Assembly (NCBI GenBank): GCA_017428285.1 | Contig: JAFRRE010000178.1 | Coordinates: forward strand, 18,396 to 82,395 | Source: Bacteroidales bacterium | GTDB taxonomy: Bacteria; Bacteroidota; Bacteroidia; Bacteroidales; F082 | Reading direction: 5' to 3' | DNA length: 64,000 nt | In this document: piece after piece, positions 31,554-40,750 of the stretch | Layout of the letters: every line of letters begins with the position of its first letter | How positions within the stretch are numbered: position 1 is the stretch's first letter | Program-made: the position numbers and the translations under genes | The notes under the pieces: model-generated | Seen by the model: only the letters and a program-made list of their open reading frames with translations | Told to the model about the DNA's origin: nothing | Databases searched by the model: none

Positions 31554-31674
31554 CCGTCATTGCGGGCTTGACCCGCAAATCCTCGCGATTCGACGATGCG
31601 AAGCGAGTCAATCCCTTAAGCGATAGGGACTCCCTTCAGCGCAAGGAATGGCGGATGTGCCTCCGCCATGACGG
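31554..31674. repeat. Compound REP-like palindrome cluster
   Basis: Outer arms CCGTCATTGCGG (31554) and CCGCCATGACGG (31663-31674) are complementary with one mismatch. Inside are smaller hairpins, including GCGGGCTTGACCCGC and CTCGC...GCGAG. It fills much of the 281-bp gap between the ClC gene and xth; nothing else was seen in the gap. Confidence 0.65.
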
Positions 31675-31718
31675 CTATAGGTGGATGATGGTGTTACCCA
31701 GCCCGAAAAAATACCATA

Positions 31719-32480
31719 ATGAAAATCGTCAGTTATAACGTGAACGGCATCCGCGCAGCCATCAACAAGGGCCTGCTGCAATGGATCAACGACTACCAAC
31801 CCGATGTGCTCTGCTTCCAAGAGCTGAAAGCCACACCCGACCAGATTCCCTTGATGGACTTCGAGATGATGGGCTACCACCACTATTGGTTCCCTGCGCA
31901 AAAGAAAGGCTACAGCGGCGTGGGCCTCATCACAAAACAAGAGCCTGACAAAGTGGTTTATGGCATGAACGAGCCTTTATACGACAACGAAGGCCGCTTT
32001 CTTCGTGCCGACTTCGGCGACCTCTCGGTGGTGAGTGTCTATCATCCCTCGGGCACCACAGGCGATGAGCGCCAAGCCTTCAAGATGGTGTGGCTCGACT
32101 TTTTCCGCAACTATGTCAACGAACTGAGGAAAGAACGCCCGCAACTGGTGCTTTCGGGCGACTACAACATCTGCCATGAGGACATCGACATCAACAACCC
32201 AAGGAAACACGACACCTCATCGGGCTTCCTGCCCGAGGAACGCCAGTGGATGACCGATTTTCTCAACGATGGCTACATCGACAGCTTCCGACAGTTGGTG
32301 AAGGAACCCAACCAATACAGTTGGTGGAGTTTCCGCGCCGGTGCCCGCGCCAAGAACCTCGGCTGGCGCATCGACTACCACATGGTGACAGAGAACTTGA
32401 AAGACCGCATCGCCCAAGTAGGTATCCTGCCCGAGGTGATGCACTCCGACCATTGCCCTATCGTGTTGGAGTTGAAATAA
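31719..32480 (+). CDS. xth: Exodeoxyribonuclease III
   Basis: A 253-residue AP endonuclease / 3'-5' exonuclease of base excision repair. The active-site landmarks are MKIVSYNVNGIRAA at the start, Glu35 in CFQELKA, the YSGVGL segment, LSGDYNICHEDID, and HSDHCPIVLEL at the C-terminus. It belongs to the metal-dependent exonuclease-endonuclease-phosphatase fold. Confidence 0.95.
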   Translation: MKIVSYNVNGIRAAINKGLLQWINDYQPDVLCFQELKATPDQIPLMDFEMMGYHHYWFPAQKKGYSGVGLITKQEPDKVVYGMNEPLYDNEGRFLRADFGDLSVVSVYHPSGTTGDERQAFKMVWLDFFRNYVNELRKERPQLVLSGDYNICHEDIDINNPRKHDTSSGFLPEERQWMTDFLNDGYIDSFRQLVKEPNQYSWWSFRAGARAKNLGWRIDYHMVTENLKDRIAQVGILPEVMHSDHCPIVLELK

Positions 32481-32508
32481 AGTTTTCTTCTATTTCGGAA
32501 AAATTGTG

Positions 32509-32516
32509 TACCTTTG
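32509..32516 (+). promoter_or_regulatory. -7 box for tRNA-Arg
   Basis: TACCTTTG, 20 bases before the mature 5' end of the tRNA. Confidence 0.6.
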
Positions 32517-32535
32517 CAGCGGATTTAAATCCAAT

Positions 32536-32607
32536 GGCCTTATAGTTCAAGGGATAGAACGGAAGTTTCCTAAACTTTAAATCTAGGTTCGAGTCCTAGT
32601 GGGGCTA
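32536..32607 (+). tRNA. tRNA-Arg (anticodon CCU)
   Basis: A 72-nt cloverleaf can be folded by hand: acceptor GGCCTTA/TGGGGCT (with G-U pairs), D stem GTTC/GAAC, anticodon stem GAAGT/ACTTT with loop TTCCTAA (anticodon CCT), a 4-nt variable loop AAAT, T stem CTAGG/CCTAG with loop TTCGAGT, and discriminator A. CCA is not encoded. It reads AGG codons. Confidence 0.9.
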
Positions 32608-32618
32608 CAAAATTTCAG

Positions 32619-32651
32619 ATAGCAAACAATTGGTTTTCAGTTGTTTGCTAT
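32619..32651 (+). terminator. Terminator hairpin after tRNA-Arg
   Basis: ATAGCAAACAA and TTGTTTGCTAT, perfect 11-bp arms with an 11-nt loop, followed by T-rich sequence, 12 bases after the tRNA. Confidence 0.75.
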
Positions 32652-32706
32652 TTCTTTATATTTCATTTTGATGCAATAATACGCACAAATCAGCGTTATC
32701 ATCCCA

Positions 32707-32714
32707 TAAATTTG
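32707..32714 (+). promoter_or_regulatory. -7 box for porZ-recO
   Basis: TAAATTTG, 25 bases before the ATG at 32740. Confidence 0.45.
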
Positions 32715-32739
32715 TATTTTTACCGCCAAATTCATCACT

Positions 32740-35061
32740 ATGAACAGATTCAGATTTACCCTCCTCATAGCCGCATGGCTCGTTTCCACCTTCGCTATCG
32801 CCCAAGACGGCGTTTCCATCGGCAACTGGCGCACACACCTGCCCTATCAGAAAGTGATTGGTGTTGAGCCCATTGGCAACAAAATCTATGCTGCCACGCA
32901 GTATGAGCTGTTTTATTACGACACCGAGGACAATTCCATCAACATCCTCAACAAAATCAATGGCTTATCGGACATCGGCATCAGCACCATTGCCTACAAT
33001 GAAAGCCAATGCAAGCTCTTTGTGGCCTACACCAACGCCAACGTCGACCTCATCGACTACGACGGCAACATCCACAACATGAGCGACATCAAGGACAAGA
33101 ACATTGTGGGCAACAAAAGCATCAACCATGTCTACTTCAATGGCGACTTGGCCTATGTGGCCTGCGGATTCGGCATTGTAGTCTTCGACCTGAAGAAAGA
33201 AGAGGTAAAAGACACTTATTATATTGGAAGCCAAGGTGATATGGTGAATGTCACAGACGTGGCTTTCTATAATGGCCGCATCTATGCCTGCACCGACAAT
33301 GGCATTTACTACGCATCACAAGATGCCCAAAACTTAGCCAATTATGCCGCTTGGCATTTCGACACCAGCCCCATCCATCCGCATTTAGCCTACTCTGAAA
33401 TGGAAGTGTTTGGTGGCAAACTGTTGCTCAACTACAATGGTGGCTTCAATACCGACACTCTCTTTGTGTTTGACGGTAGCCATTGGGAGTATTTCGACAA
33501 AGAAAATGTCAGCGAGAAAAAACAAATGCGCGCTTACAACGACCGGCTACTGCTGACCAACCGTTACAATGTCTCAGTACACGACATCAACCTCAACCAA
33601 CAGCAATCTATATATTCACCTGGTGGTGGCATTGAACCTCTCGCTGTGGCTCTCGACGGCAACGGCAACTACTGGATTGGCGACACTAAACGAGGACTCA
33701 TTAAGACCTCCGATGGCTGGAACAATATGGATGTGAAACCCAACGGCACTGCCTCAAAAAACGTCTTCGAGCTCAAGGCCTGTGATGACCAAGTCTGGAT
33801 TGCCACTGGAGGACACGCATCCAATTGGAGCAAGCGCTATATGCGTGATGGCGTGGCCCGTTTTGACGGCTCATGGACCATCCTCAACAATACCACCTTG
33901 CCCGACTTCAACGAATACACCGACTTCATTTGCACCGCTACCAACCCCAACGACCCATCAGTCACCTACGTGGGTACCTGGGGCTATGGTATATTGAAAT
34001 TCAAGGATGATGAATTGGTGGAGGTCTACAACGAAGAAAATAGCTCGCTGCACCACTGGGTTAGCGACCCGAACCTCATCAACATCAGCGGCTTGGCCTT
34101 CGACAGCAAAGGCAACCTATGGGTAGCCAACACAGGAGCACCCAATCTCCTCTCAGCGATGGAGCCCAATGGCACTTGGCACTCCTTCAATCTTGGCGGT
34201 AGCATTAGTGCCATCGACATCGGCACATTGCTCATCGACCATAACGACTACAAATGGATAATACGCCGTAATGGCGAAGTCATTGTCTTCAATGAGAATG
34301 GCACTCTCGATAATCCTACTGACGACCAAACGGTTAACCTCAACACAGCTACAGGCAACGGCAAACTCCTCGGTTCGGTTAGCTGCCTTACTGTAGACAA
34401 CAAAGGCGCCGTTTGGGCTGGCACCGACAAAGGTCCTTGCCTGTTTTCCGATACAAAGAAGATTTTCAGCGGAGACAACTTCGACGCTACACAAGTACGG
34501 GTGCCTCGCAACGACGGTACCGACCAATATGACTTCTTGTTTGCCGAATCCAATGTGCTTTCAATGGCAGCCATGGAAGGTTCCGAACAGATTTGGTTTG
34601 GTCTTGAATCGGGCGTCTATCTCATGTCGTTTGACGGCAAACCAAAAGAAATCCATTACTTCAACACCAACAACAGCCCCTTGCTCGATAACGCCGTCAC
34701 CACCATGGCCATTGACAAGAGCGGCGAGGTGTTTTTCGGCACAGCCAGCGGCGTCATCTCCTATCGTGGTGAATACGCCACCCCCGAACCCGAAATCAGT
34801 GAAGTGATTGCCTATCCCAACCCTGTAAGACCTGGTTATAACGGTTTTGTTGGCATCAAGGGATTGGTTTCCAATTCGTTGGTAAGAATCACTACTGTCG
34901 ACGGCACCTTTGTCACTCAGTTGATTTCAGAAGGCGGTCAGGCCGTATGGGATTGCACCAACATCAATGGTGAGAAAGTCGAACCTGGCGTTTATTTCAT
35001 CTTCGTCAGCACCAAACAAGGCACCGACAAGTTTGCCACCAAGATCCTGATCATGAACTGA
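32740..35061 (+). CDS. porZ: Type IX secretion system surface protein PorZ
   Basis: A 773-residue exported protein. The signal peptide ends near residue 21 (TFAIAQ). The mature start GVSIGNWRTHLPYQKVIGVEPIGNKIYAAT is the PorZ opening. Two beta-propeller regions with repeated two-component-regulator-type blades (LDGNGNYWIGDTKRGLIKTSD, LAFDSKGNLWVANTGAP, LTVDNKGAVWAGTDKG) occupy about residues 30-680. A C-terminal sorting-like domain (VIAYPNPVRPGYNG...ATKILIMN) ends it. PorZ is part of the attachment complex that delivers anionic LPS to the PorU sortase on the cell surface. Length agrees with the family, and the adjacency to recO is common in Bacteroidota. Confidence 0.85.
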   Translation: MNRFRFTLLIAAWLVSTFAIAQDGVSIGNWRTHLPYQKVIGVEPIGNKIYAATQYELFYYDTEDNSINILNKINGLSDIGISTIAYNESQCKLFVAYTNANVDLIDYDGNIHNMSDIKDKNIVGNKSINHVYFNGDLAYVACGFGIVVFDLKKEEVKDTYYIGSQGDMVNVTDVAFYNGRIYACTDNGIYYASQDAQNLANYAAWHFDTSPIHPHLAYSEMEVFGGKLLLNYNGGFNTDTLFVFDGSHWEYFDKENVSEKKQMRAYNDRLLLTNRYNVSVHDINLNQQQSIYSPGGGIEPLAVALDGNGNYWIGDTKRGLIKTSDGWNNMDVKPNGTASKNVFELKACDDQVWIATGGHASNWSKRYMRDGVARFDGSWTILNNTTLPDFNEYTDFICTATNPNDPSVTYVGTWGYGILKFKDDELVEVYNEENSSLHHWVSDPNLINISGLAFDSKGNLWVANTGAPNLLSAMEPNGTWHSFNLGGSISAIDIGTLLIDHNDYKWIIRRNGEVIVFNENGTLDNPTDDQTVNLNTATGNGKLLGSVSCLTVDNKGAVWAGTDKGPCLFSDTKKIFSGDNFDATQVRVPRNDGTDQYDFLFAESNVLSMAAMEGSEQIWFGLESGVYLMSFDGKPKEIHYFNTNNSPLLDNAVTTMAIDKSGEVFFGTASGVISYRGEYATPEPEISEVIAYPNPVRPGYNGFVGIKGLVSNSLVRITTVDGTFVTQLISEGGQAVWDCTNINGEKVEPGVYFIFVSTKQGTDKFATKILIMN

Positions 35062-35786
35062 TGGACAACACAATCCAAGGCATTGTCCTGCAATCCATCC
35101 GCTATGGTGACACCAGTCTCATCGTGAAGGTGTACACCCGAAGCCTTGGTCTGCGCTCCTATATGGTGAAAGGTGCGTTCAATCGCAACTCGAAAAGCCG
35201 CGCGGCCTTGTTTCAAAACCTACACCTTATTAATTATGTGGAAGCCGGCAAACCCAACAAAGGCAGTTTGGGCTATCTGAAGGACGTGCAACTCACCACT
35301 ATCTACCAAAGCATCCCTTTTGTGATGAACAAGAGTGCCATCTTGATGTATGTCAGCGAATTGCTTTCAAAGACCCTAACGGAACAAGAGCAAAACGAAC
35401 CACTTTACGACTTCATCGCAAAGTCGCTTCTATGGCTCGACTTGGTGGAACAAGACTATGCCAATTTCCCTTTGTTCTTCACCTTGGAGCTGACCCGTCA
35501 CCTCGGTTTTTATCCCAAAGCCAATCATGAAAACGGCTATTGCTTCGACATGATGGAGGGTTCATTTGTCCACGACTTGCCTGTGCATCCCTATTACTTC
35601 GAGGCAGAAAAAGCATGGTTATTGTCGCAATTGCTCAACGTAAGCATTGATGAAGCTTGTCGCTTGCCCTTACACGTGAGCCAACGCCGAGAGTTGCTTG
35701 ACGGACTCATCATGTTCATGCGGCTTCATGCCCCAGTGATGAACGACTTCCATTCACACGAGGTACTGAAGACCGTCCTAGAATGA
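35061..35786 (+). CDS. recO: DNA repair protein RecO
   Basis: A 241-residue RecF-pathway mediator. An N-terminal OB fold (GIVLQSIRYGDTSLIVKVYTRSLGLRSYMVKGA) and a helical C-terminal domain (FFTLELTRHLGFYPKA) are recognisable. RecO loads RecA onto SSB-coated single strands. The zinc-finger cysteines of some RecO proteins are absent, as usual in this phylum. Start overlaps the porZ stop (TGATG), so the two are translationally coupled. Confidence 0.9.
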   Translation: MDNTIQGIVLQSIRYGDTSLIVKVYTRSLGLRSYMVKGAFNRNSKSRAALFQNLHLINYVEAGKPNKGSLGYLKDVQLTTIYQSIPFVMNKSAILMYVSELLSKTLTEQEQNEPLYDFIAKSLLWLDLVEQDYANFPLFFTLELTRHLGFYPKANHENGYCFDMMEGSFVHDLPVHPYYFEAEKAWLLSQLLNVSIDEACRLPLHVSQRRELLDGLIMFMRLHAPVMNDFHSHEVLKTVLE

Positions 35787-35800
35787 AAGCCCATCATTTC

Positions 35801-35852
35801 GAAATCGCCCACCTATAGATTCCATTCAGGAATGACATAGGTGGGCGATTTC
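35801..35852. terminator. Long hairpin between convergent recO and the coiled-coil gene
   Basis: GAAATCGCCCACCTAT (35801-35816) and ATAGGTGGGCGATTTC (35837-35852) are perfect 16-bp arms around a 20-nt loop that itself contains ATTCC/GGAAT. It follows recO by 14 bases and precedes the opposing gene's stop by 44. A bidirectional terminator or REP-type element is likely; there is no clear T-run. Confidence 0.7.
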
Positions 35853-35896
35853 AAGAAAATGTTGTAAAGTGGATCTATGGTCTTTACTACCACAAA

Positions 35897-36811
35897 TTAC
35901 TTCAAATCAACGGTGGTCTGGCCTATCAGCTTGCCACCTTGTTCATACACATCAACGAAATAGGTACCAGGCATCAGCTCGTAAGCATCAGGCTTCACAT
36001 AGTAGGCACGCACAGCGGTCTCAGTGCCGTCGTAGTTGACTCTCACCTTCTCAGTGAACTGCAAGGTTTCGCCGTTCGACTTGAAGGAATACTCATCGCC
36101 AGTGCCCTTGCTGATGATAGCACGCTTGGGGTCGGCGATGCGTACATAGAACAACTTCGTACCTGGCTCAATGAGCTCGTTGGCCGCCACATTGAAGTCG
36201 ATTCTGATGCGTTCGGTACGGCTGGCCCGATCAGTGTCCGATTCCTTGCCACTGCCCTTGAAGCGCACGGCTTTGGCTTTGTAGTTGGAGATCCTCATCG
36301 TAGCAGCTTGGTTCACCTTGTTGGTCAGCTCCTCCTTCTGACGAGTAAGAGTAGTGTTTTGACGGCGTTCGGCTTGGAATTCCTCACGGATACGCTCGTT
36401 CTCGGCCACCAGCTCACGATTGACAGTATAGAGGGAGTCCATCTGACGCACATAACGCTGCGAAATGTCTTGCAAGTTAGCCAATTTCTTCTTGATGCGG
36501 TTGTAATCCCATTGTGAATCAAGGAGTTTCTTGATTTCAACGGCATCGGCTTGAATGATACTGTCTTTCTCGGCTAGTTCAAGACTCAACTCGCCGTAGC
36601 TTTCTTTCAATTCGTTATGCACTCTCATCAGGCTATCCACTTCGGCCTGGAAGTCGAGGCGTTGCATTTCCTTTTCGGCTTCAAGGGCTTCCTTTTCACT
36701 CTTCAATGACGACCTGCTCACCAGAGCGATAATCAAGCCGATAACCAACAAACCCAGCAAGGCATAGAGCCAATAGGGTTGTTTCGATTTTTTCTTATTT
36801 TCTGAATCCAT
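35897..36811 (-). CDS. Coiled-coil inner-membrane protein of unknown function
   Basis: A 304-residue protein: short cytoplasmic lysine-rich start, one transmembrane helix (about 13-29, YWLYALLGLLVIGLIIALV), then a long coiled coil (about 32-168, very rich in E, K, R, L and Q). A compact beta-rich C-terminal domain follows (about 170-304: RISNYKAKAVRFKGSGKESDTDRASRTERIRI, and VDVYEQGGKLIGQTTVDL). The layout is familiar from Bacteroidota envelope proteins, but I cannot name a function. Has its own -7 box. Confidence 0.75.
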   Translation of the reverse strand: MDSENKKKSKQPYWLYALLGLLVIGLIIALVSRSSLKSEKEALEAEKEMQRLDFQAEVDSLMRVHNELKESYGELSLELAEKDSIIQADAVEIKKLLDSQWDYNRIKKKLANLQDISQRYVRQMDSLYTVNRELVAENERIREEFQAERRQNTTLTRQKEELTNKVNQAATMRISNYKAKAVRFKGSGKESDTDRASRTERIRIDFNVAANELIEPGTKLFYVRIADPKRAIISKGTGDEYSFKSNGETLQFTEKVRVNYDGTETAVRAYYVKPDAYELMPGTYFVDVYEQGGKLIGQTTVDLK

Positions 36812-36849
36812 GACTTATTTGTTTTGTTTCAATTCATGTTTTTATGCTG

Positions 36850-36857
36850 CAAAAATA
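36850..36857 (-). promoter_or_regulatory. -7 box for the coiled-coil gene
   Basis: Minus strand TATTTTTG in the gap after upxY, 38 bases upstream of the ATG at 36811. Confidence 0.55.
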
Positions 36858-36882
36858 ACAATATTCCTCAAACGAGCATTGT

Positions 36883-37416
36883 TTATTTCACCTCTTCACA
36901 TGGCTCCACTTTTGCCCTTGGGATATGGACTGGAATGCACTGTCCCACCACATCAATATAGACAATGAGATGGCGTTTGTTGTAAATGGTCTCAAGCCGG
37001 CCTATAAGGCCCTTCATGGGACCATTGATAATCCTCACCTTCTGACCCACTTTCAGCTCCTCATTGTTCATCATCTTATACTCTTCGCCTTTATCGAAAT
37101 CGCTCACAAACTTCTTGATGGCAAGAATCTGATTCTCAGGAACAACAACTGCCTGCCGCTCAAAGGTTACAAACTTAATCACGCCATACACATTCAAGAT
37201 AGGTATGTATTCCCTTTCGTTGGAATACACGAACACATACGACTTGAACAACGGCTCTTCCACTTTCTTTTTGCGGTCGCTCCATTGCCTAACCTGCGTA
37301 ATCAGAGGCAAATAAGCCTTATAACCTCCTTCTTCAAGTTGCGACAGCACTTTCTTCTCCATCCGCGACCTGACATAAAGGGCATGCCAGTACCTCTCGA
37401 CACGGTTGTCCATCAT
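36883..37416 (-). CDS. UpxY-family (NusG-like) transcription antiterminator
   Basis: A 177-residue NusG paralogue: an NGN domain (about 8-105, ERYWHALYVRSRMEKKVLSQLEEGGYKAYLPLI, then VEEPLFKSYVFVY) and a KOW domain (about 118-165, LKVGQKVRIINGPMKGLIGRL). UpxY proteins bind RNA polymerase at the leader of one capsule operon and prevent early termination. Here the gene is last in gldH-wza-wzc-upxY, whereas upxY is usually the first gene of a polysaccharide locus, so it could act in trans on a distant locus. Confidence 0.85.
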   Translation of the reverse strand: MMDNRVERYWHALYVRSRMEKKVLSQLEEGGYKAYLPLITQVRQWSDRKKKVEEPLFKSYVFVYSNEREYIPILNVYGVIKFVTFERQAVVVPENQILAIKKFVSDFDKGEEYKMMNNEELKVGQKVRIINGPMKGLIGRLETIYNKRHLIVYIDVVGQCIPVHIPRAKVEPCEEVK

Positions 37417-37425
37417 GTGACTCTT

Positions 37426-39921
37426 TTACACCTTATCCTCTTTCTTTTCCTTATGACGACGACTCTTTTTCTTGTCACCTTCTTCGCTCTCGCCGTAATA
37501 GTCACTAGTATCTCCTCCATAACCATAGCCATAACCATAGCCATAACCGTAACCATACCCATATTTCTTGCCACCATAGCCATAACCCTTCTCAGCCTTG
37601 ACACCATTAATGACAATGGAGAAATGCATTCCACGGTCTTCAAGGTCTTTGATAAGACCACCAAATGCGTTCTTGTTGGTCACGCCCTGACGGACAATAA
37701 AGAGGTTGGCATCGGAATGGCGCATGAGCAGCAAGGAATCGGTGACAAGGGCGATAGGCGGTGTGTCGATAATGATGTAATCATAACGTTTCCTCAGTTC
37801 GGCAAACAATTCATCGCACTTTGCAGAAGCAATCAGCTCAGCTGGGTTAGGCGGTATGGGGCCGCTCGGAATGATATCGAGGTTCGGGATTTTCCCAGAA
37901 CGCTGAATGATGTTATCCAAACTCTCCTTATTGCCTAAGAAACTGCTCAGACCCACGTTATTGGATAAACCAAACTCTGGGAAAAGCCTGGGTTTTCTCA
38001 GGTCGAAACCTAACAATACGGTTTTTTTGCCATAAAGCGCATAAACGGAAGCAATATTGATGCTGTTGAACGTCTTTCCAATGCTCTGCGTGTCGCCTGT
38101 AATCAAAACAGTGCAAGGCAGTTTGCTCTGCGTGATGAATTCGACATTGGTACGAATAGAACGGAAGGATTCTGCAATAGGCGACTTGGGGTTGTTGACC
38201 ACCAAAAGCGGGTCTTTGGCATTGCTTTGGGCCACCATTCCAATAACAGGGAAGCTGGTCAGTTTTTCCACATCCTTGCGGTCGGAGATGGTCACATTGA
38301 AGAAATTCTTCAAGATGAGGTACAAGGCAGGAATCAACAGCCCAATGATGATGGCTACTAGATAGTTCATCATCACACGAGGTGCGATAATACGAGTTCT
38401 TTCCAACCGAGCTTCATCAAGAATCTCGTTGTCGGGGGTATTGGATGCTTTCAGGATTTGGGCTTCGGCGCGACGACGCATCAGATACTTATAGGTTTCA
38501 TCCGTGAAGTCACGATTGCGCTGAATGTTGATGAGTTGTTGTTGCTTACCAGGAAGCTGGCGCGATTTCACTTCCAAAGAACCAATGCGGCGTTCTACCT
38601 CGTTGAGACTCATTTGGGCATTGTTCACAAGGTTATTGACATTCTCAAGCAATGCCTTCTTTGTGGTGACAATCTGCTCGTTGAGCTTTACAATCTGGGG
38701 GTGCTGCTCGGTTTGGGTTAGCAACTGGGTAGCCTTTGATTGCGACAGCGTTACAAGGTCACGAGCCAACTGATTGAGCAAGGGATCGTTGATACCCATC
38801 GTGCTGGGAGCAGCAAGATTCTCCGGATCATCAATTTGCACCCGGATGTAATCTTGCAAACGCTGGTAAATCTTCAAATTAACAGTTTTCTCAGCTCTCT
38901 CCTTTTCCAAAGCTTGAAGGTTGGTGTAGACCTGATTGGTCTGTAGGTCAAAATTCACAAGGTCATTCTGTTGGCGAAAGTCTTTCAAATCCGTCTCAGC
39001 CTGGCTCAACGACTCCTGAATGTCACTCAGTTCGTTGTCGATGAAAGCAATTGTGTTTTCCGAGACTATATTTTTCTTCTCCAACCCACGATTGACATAT
39101 TCGTTCATCAGCAAATTGACAAAATCCACGATTTTCTGCTTGTTGGTACCCTGCATACTCACAGATGCCACAGAAGCTTGTTTGGTGAGAGGACCTACAG
39201 AAAAACTGCTCATTTGTGATACCAATGAAGGATAACTGTTGAGCCAAAAATACATCTTGTGGTCGCCACTCGCATCTTGTTTAAACTCTTCCGTCTTGGT
39301 AATGCGGATACGATTGTAGCCATTGTCAATCCATGCCCCGAATTTGTAATCTCCACTAATGTCAATCTTGGCAAACGGATCGTATTCTGATTCTTGGCAA
39401 AGAATGTAATCATATTTTCTAAGACCTTCGCCTAAGGCATGAAGACTGATGTTATTATCATCCAAGAAAGCTATCTCGTATCTCAATCCCACAGCTTGTG
39501 GAACGCTACTTTCAAATTCGACATGGAATGGCGAGTTCTTGTACATCTCATGACCAGTGATGCGACCTTTATCCATATAGGTTACTTCTATGCCCATTTT
39601 CTTCACTACACGTTCGGTAAGTGAATACGATCTCAACACGGCAATCTCATTATCCAAATTTTGTCCACCCCCAAAATTTCTAGTGGTCATAATAGATGTT
39701 GGGTCAATATCACTATTCCGCTCTTTGATAAGCACCGTACCTGAAGTCTGATAGACTTTTGGCGTATAGCGATTGTATACGAAACAAATGGCCAAAGCCA
39801 CAACAACGAAGATGAGGAACAAATACCAATGATTCAATGCAACAAAAAACAGTTGTTTTATGTCGATACTTTGGTCATCTTTATTCGGTTGAGAATTGAA
39901 TGCTTGTTTCTTATTTGCCAT
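37426..39921 (-). CDS. wzc: Polysaccharide co-polymerase / tyrosine autokinase (Wzc-like)
   Basis: An 831-residue fused Wzz-BY-kinase. N-terminal Wzz domain with transmembrane helix (about 30-52), a long periplasmic coiled-coil region (to about 500), a second transmembrane helix (YLVAIIIGLLIPALYLIL), and a kinase domain with Walker A GDTQSIGKT (about 606-614), Walker A' LLGFDLRKPR and Walker B YDYIIIDTPP. The C-terminal tail is a run of alternating Gly and Tyr followed by a charged stretch; this is the tyrosine cluster that is phosphorylated. It controls chain length and export with the Wza protein encoded upstream. Confidence 0.92.
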   Translation of the reverse strand: MANKKQAFNSQPNKDDQSIDIKQLFFVALNHWYLFLIFVVVALAICFVYNRYTPKVYQTSGTVLIKERNSDIDPTSIMTTRNFGGGQNLDNEIAVLRSYSLTERVVKKMGIEVTYMDKGRITGHEMYKNSPFHVEFESSVPQAVGLRYEIAFLDDNNISLHALGEGLRKYDYILCQESEYDPFAKIDISGDYKFGAWIDNGYNRIRITKTEEFKQDASGDHKMYFWLNSYPSLVSQMSSFSVGPLTKQASVASVSMQGTNKQKIVDFVNLLMNEYVNRGLEKKNIVSENTIAFIDNELSDIQESLSQAETDLKDFRQQNDLVNFDLQTNQVYTNLQALEKERAEKTVNLKIYQRLQDYIRVQIDDPENLAAPSTMGINDPLLNQLARDLVTLSQSKATQLLTQTEQHPQIVKLNEQIVTTKKALLENVNNLVNNAQMSLNEVERRIGSLEVKSRQLPGKQQQLINIQRNRDFTDETYKYLMRRRAEAQILKASNTPDNEILDEARLERTRIIAPRVMMNYLVAIIIGLLIPALYLILKNFFNVTISDRKDVEKLTSFPVIGMVAQSNAKDPLLVVNNPKSPIAESFRSIRTNVEFITQSKLPCTVLITGDTQSIGKTFNSINIASVYALYGKKTVLLGFDLRKPRLFPEFGLSNNVGLSSFLGNKESLDNIIQRSGKIPNLDIIPSGPIPPNPAELIASAKCDELFAELRKRYDYIIIDTPPIALVTDSLLLMRHSDANLFIVRQGVTNKNAFGGLIKDLEDRGMHFSIVINGVKAEKGYGYGGKKYGYGYGYGYGYGYGYGGDTSDYYGESEEGDKKKSRRHKEKKEDKV
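37517..37562. repeat. In-frame tandem repeat in wzc (Gly-Tyr tail)
   Basis: Tandem units of CCATAACCATAG (12 bp, in-frame) on the plus strand encode alternating Tyr-Gly residues in the wzc tail. Unit gain or loss would change the number of phosphorylatable tyrosines without shifting the frame. Confidence 0.8.
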
Positions 39922-39941
39922 GGTTCTTTCAATAGATTAGA

Positions 39942-40736
39942 TTAATTGTTATTTCTAAAAATACTATATAGGGTTACGCCCAACGTGACAATAGAAAAGA
40001 CTGTGGAATACGGGAAGGTGGTGAAGCCCCATTGCTTGATCTTCAAAGGTTCTACATAAACGATGTCATTAGGTTTCAAATAGTAATATGGTGAAGAAAG
40101 AATATCAGCCTGACCCATATCGACAGTAACAATCTCAGAACCATTATCAGTTTGACGGATAATCTTCACCTCGCTCTTTTTGGCAAAATTGGTCATATTA
40201 CCTGCCAAGGACATGGCTTCAAAAAGGTTGATCTGCGACTGGTAGACCTTATACATACCTGGTCTGCCCACTTCGCCTAACAAAGTCACATTGAAACTGG
40301 CCAATTTGACTATTAGCATACTTCCATTGATATAAGTATTGATAGATGTTTGTAACTTGTTTTTGGCTTCGTCAACCGTTAGGTTCTTCACCTCAACCTT
40401 CCCCACCAAAGGCATTTCTATACAACCCTCCTTATCAATAGTAGTGGTTTGAAGGTAGATATTGGCGTCAGAAGACAGGTAACCTCTAATATCACCATTG
40501 ATTGAGGCTGCACCGCGTTCATCAATGGTATTAACGACATGAATGTACAAATTGTCTCCTGGCTGTAGTTTGTAGTCAATGGTGCGGTCGTTGACGTATT
40601 CTTTGGAAATGTTTTCTGCAGCCATTTCAGCATTCTTCAAATAAAGCATCTTTTTCTGGGGTACGCACGAAGCAAAGACCACGGTAAAAAGCACCGCAAT
40701 CACTCCAATTTTCAATAATCTGCTCATGTATTTCAT
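39942..40736 (-). CDS. wza: Polysaccharide export outer-membrane lipoprotein (Wza-like)
   Basis: A 264-residue lipoprotein, lipobox VVFASC (about Cys23), then VPQKKMLYLKN. Two regions match the family: the Poly_export domain (about 50-140, YKLQPGDNLYIHVVN) and a SLBB-type beta-grasp (about 145-215, VTLLGEVGRPGMYKV). A C-terminal hydrophobic helix (PYSTVFSIVTLGVTLYSIF) may be the outer-membrane barrel helix. It exports capsule or exopolysaccharide together with Wzc. The ATG at 40736 is chosen over a TTG upstream. Confidence 0.9.
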   Translation of the reverse strand: MKYMSRLLKIGVIAVLFTVVFASCVPQKKMLYLKNAEMAAENISKEYVNDRTIDYKLQPGDNLYIHVVNTIDERGAASINGDIRGYLSSDANIYLQTTTIDKEGCIEMPLVGKVEVKNLTVDEAKNKLQTSINTYINGSMLIVKLASFNVTLLGEVGRPGMYKVYQSQINLFEAMSLAGNMTNFAKKSEVKIIRQTDNGSEIVTVDMGQADILSSPYYYLKPNDIVYVEPLKIKQWGFTTFPYSTVFSIVTLGVTLYSIFRNNN

Positions 40737-40750
40737 AATGATTTGTATTT

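Noticed and set aside
31554..31674. CRISPR array or small RNA gene
   Set aside because: Only nested palindromes of different sequence; no regular repeat-spacer pattern and no promoter seen.
36925..37938. Long plus-strand open frame across upxY and the wzc 3' end
   Set aside because: Hydrophobic translation arises from the complement of the Gly-Tyr repeat and Lys-rich tail; both minus-strand genes are well supported.
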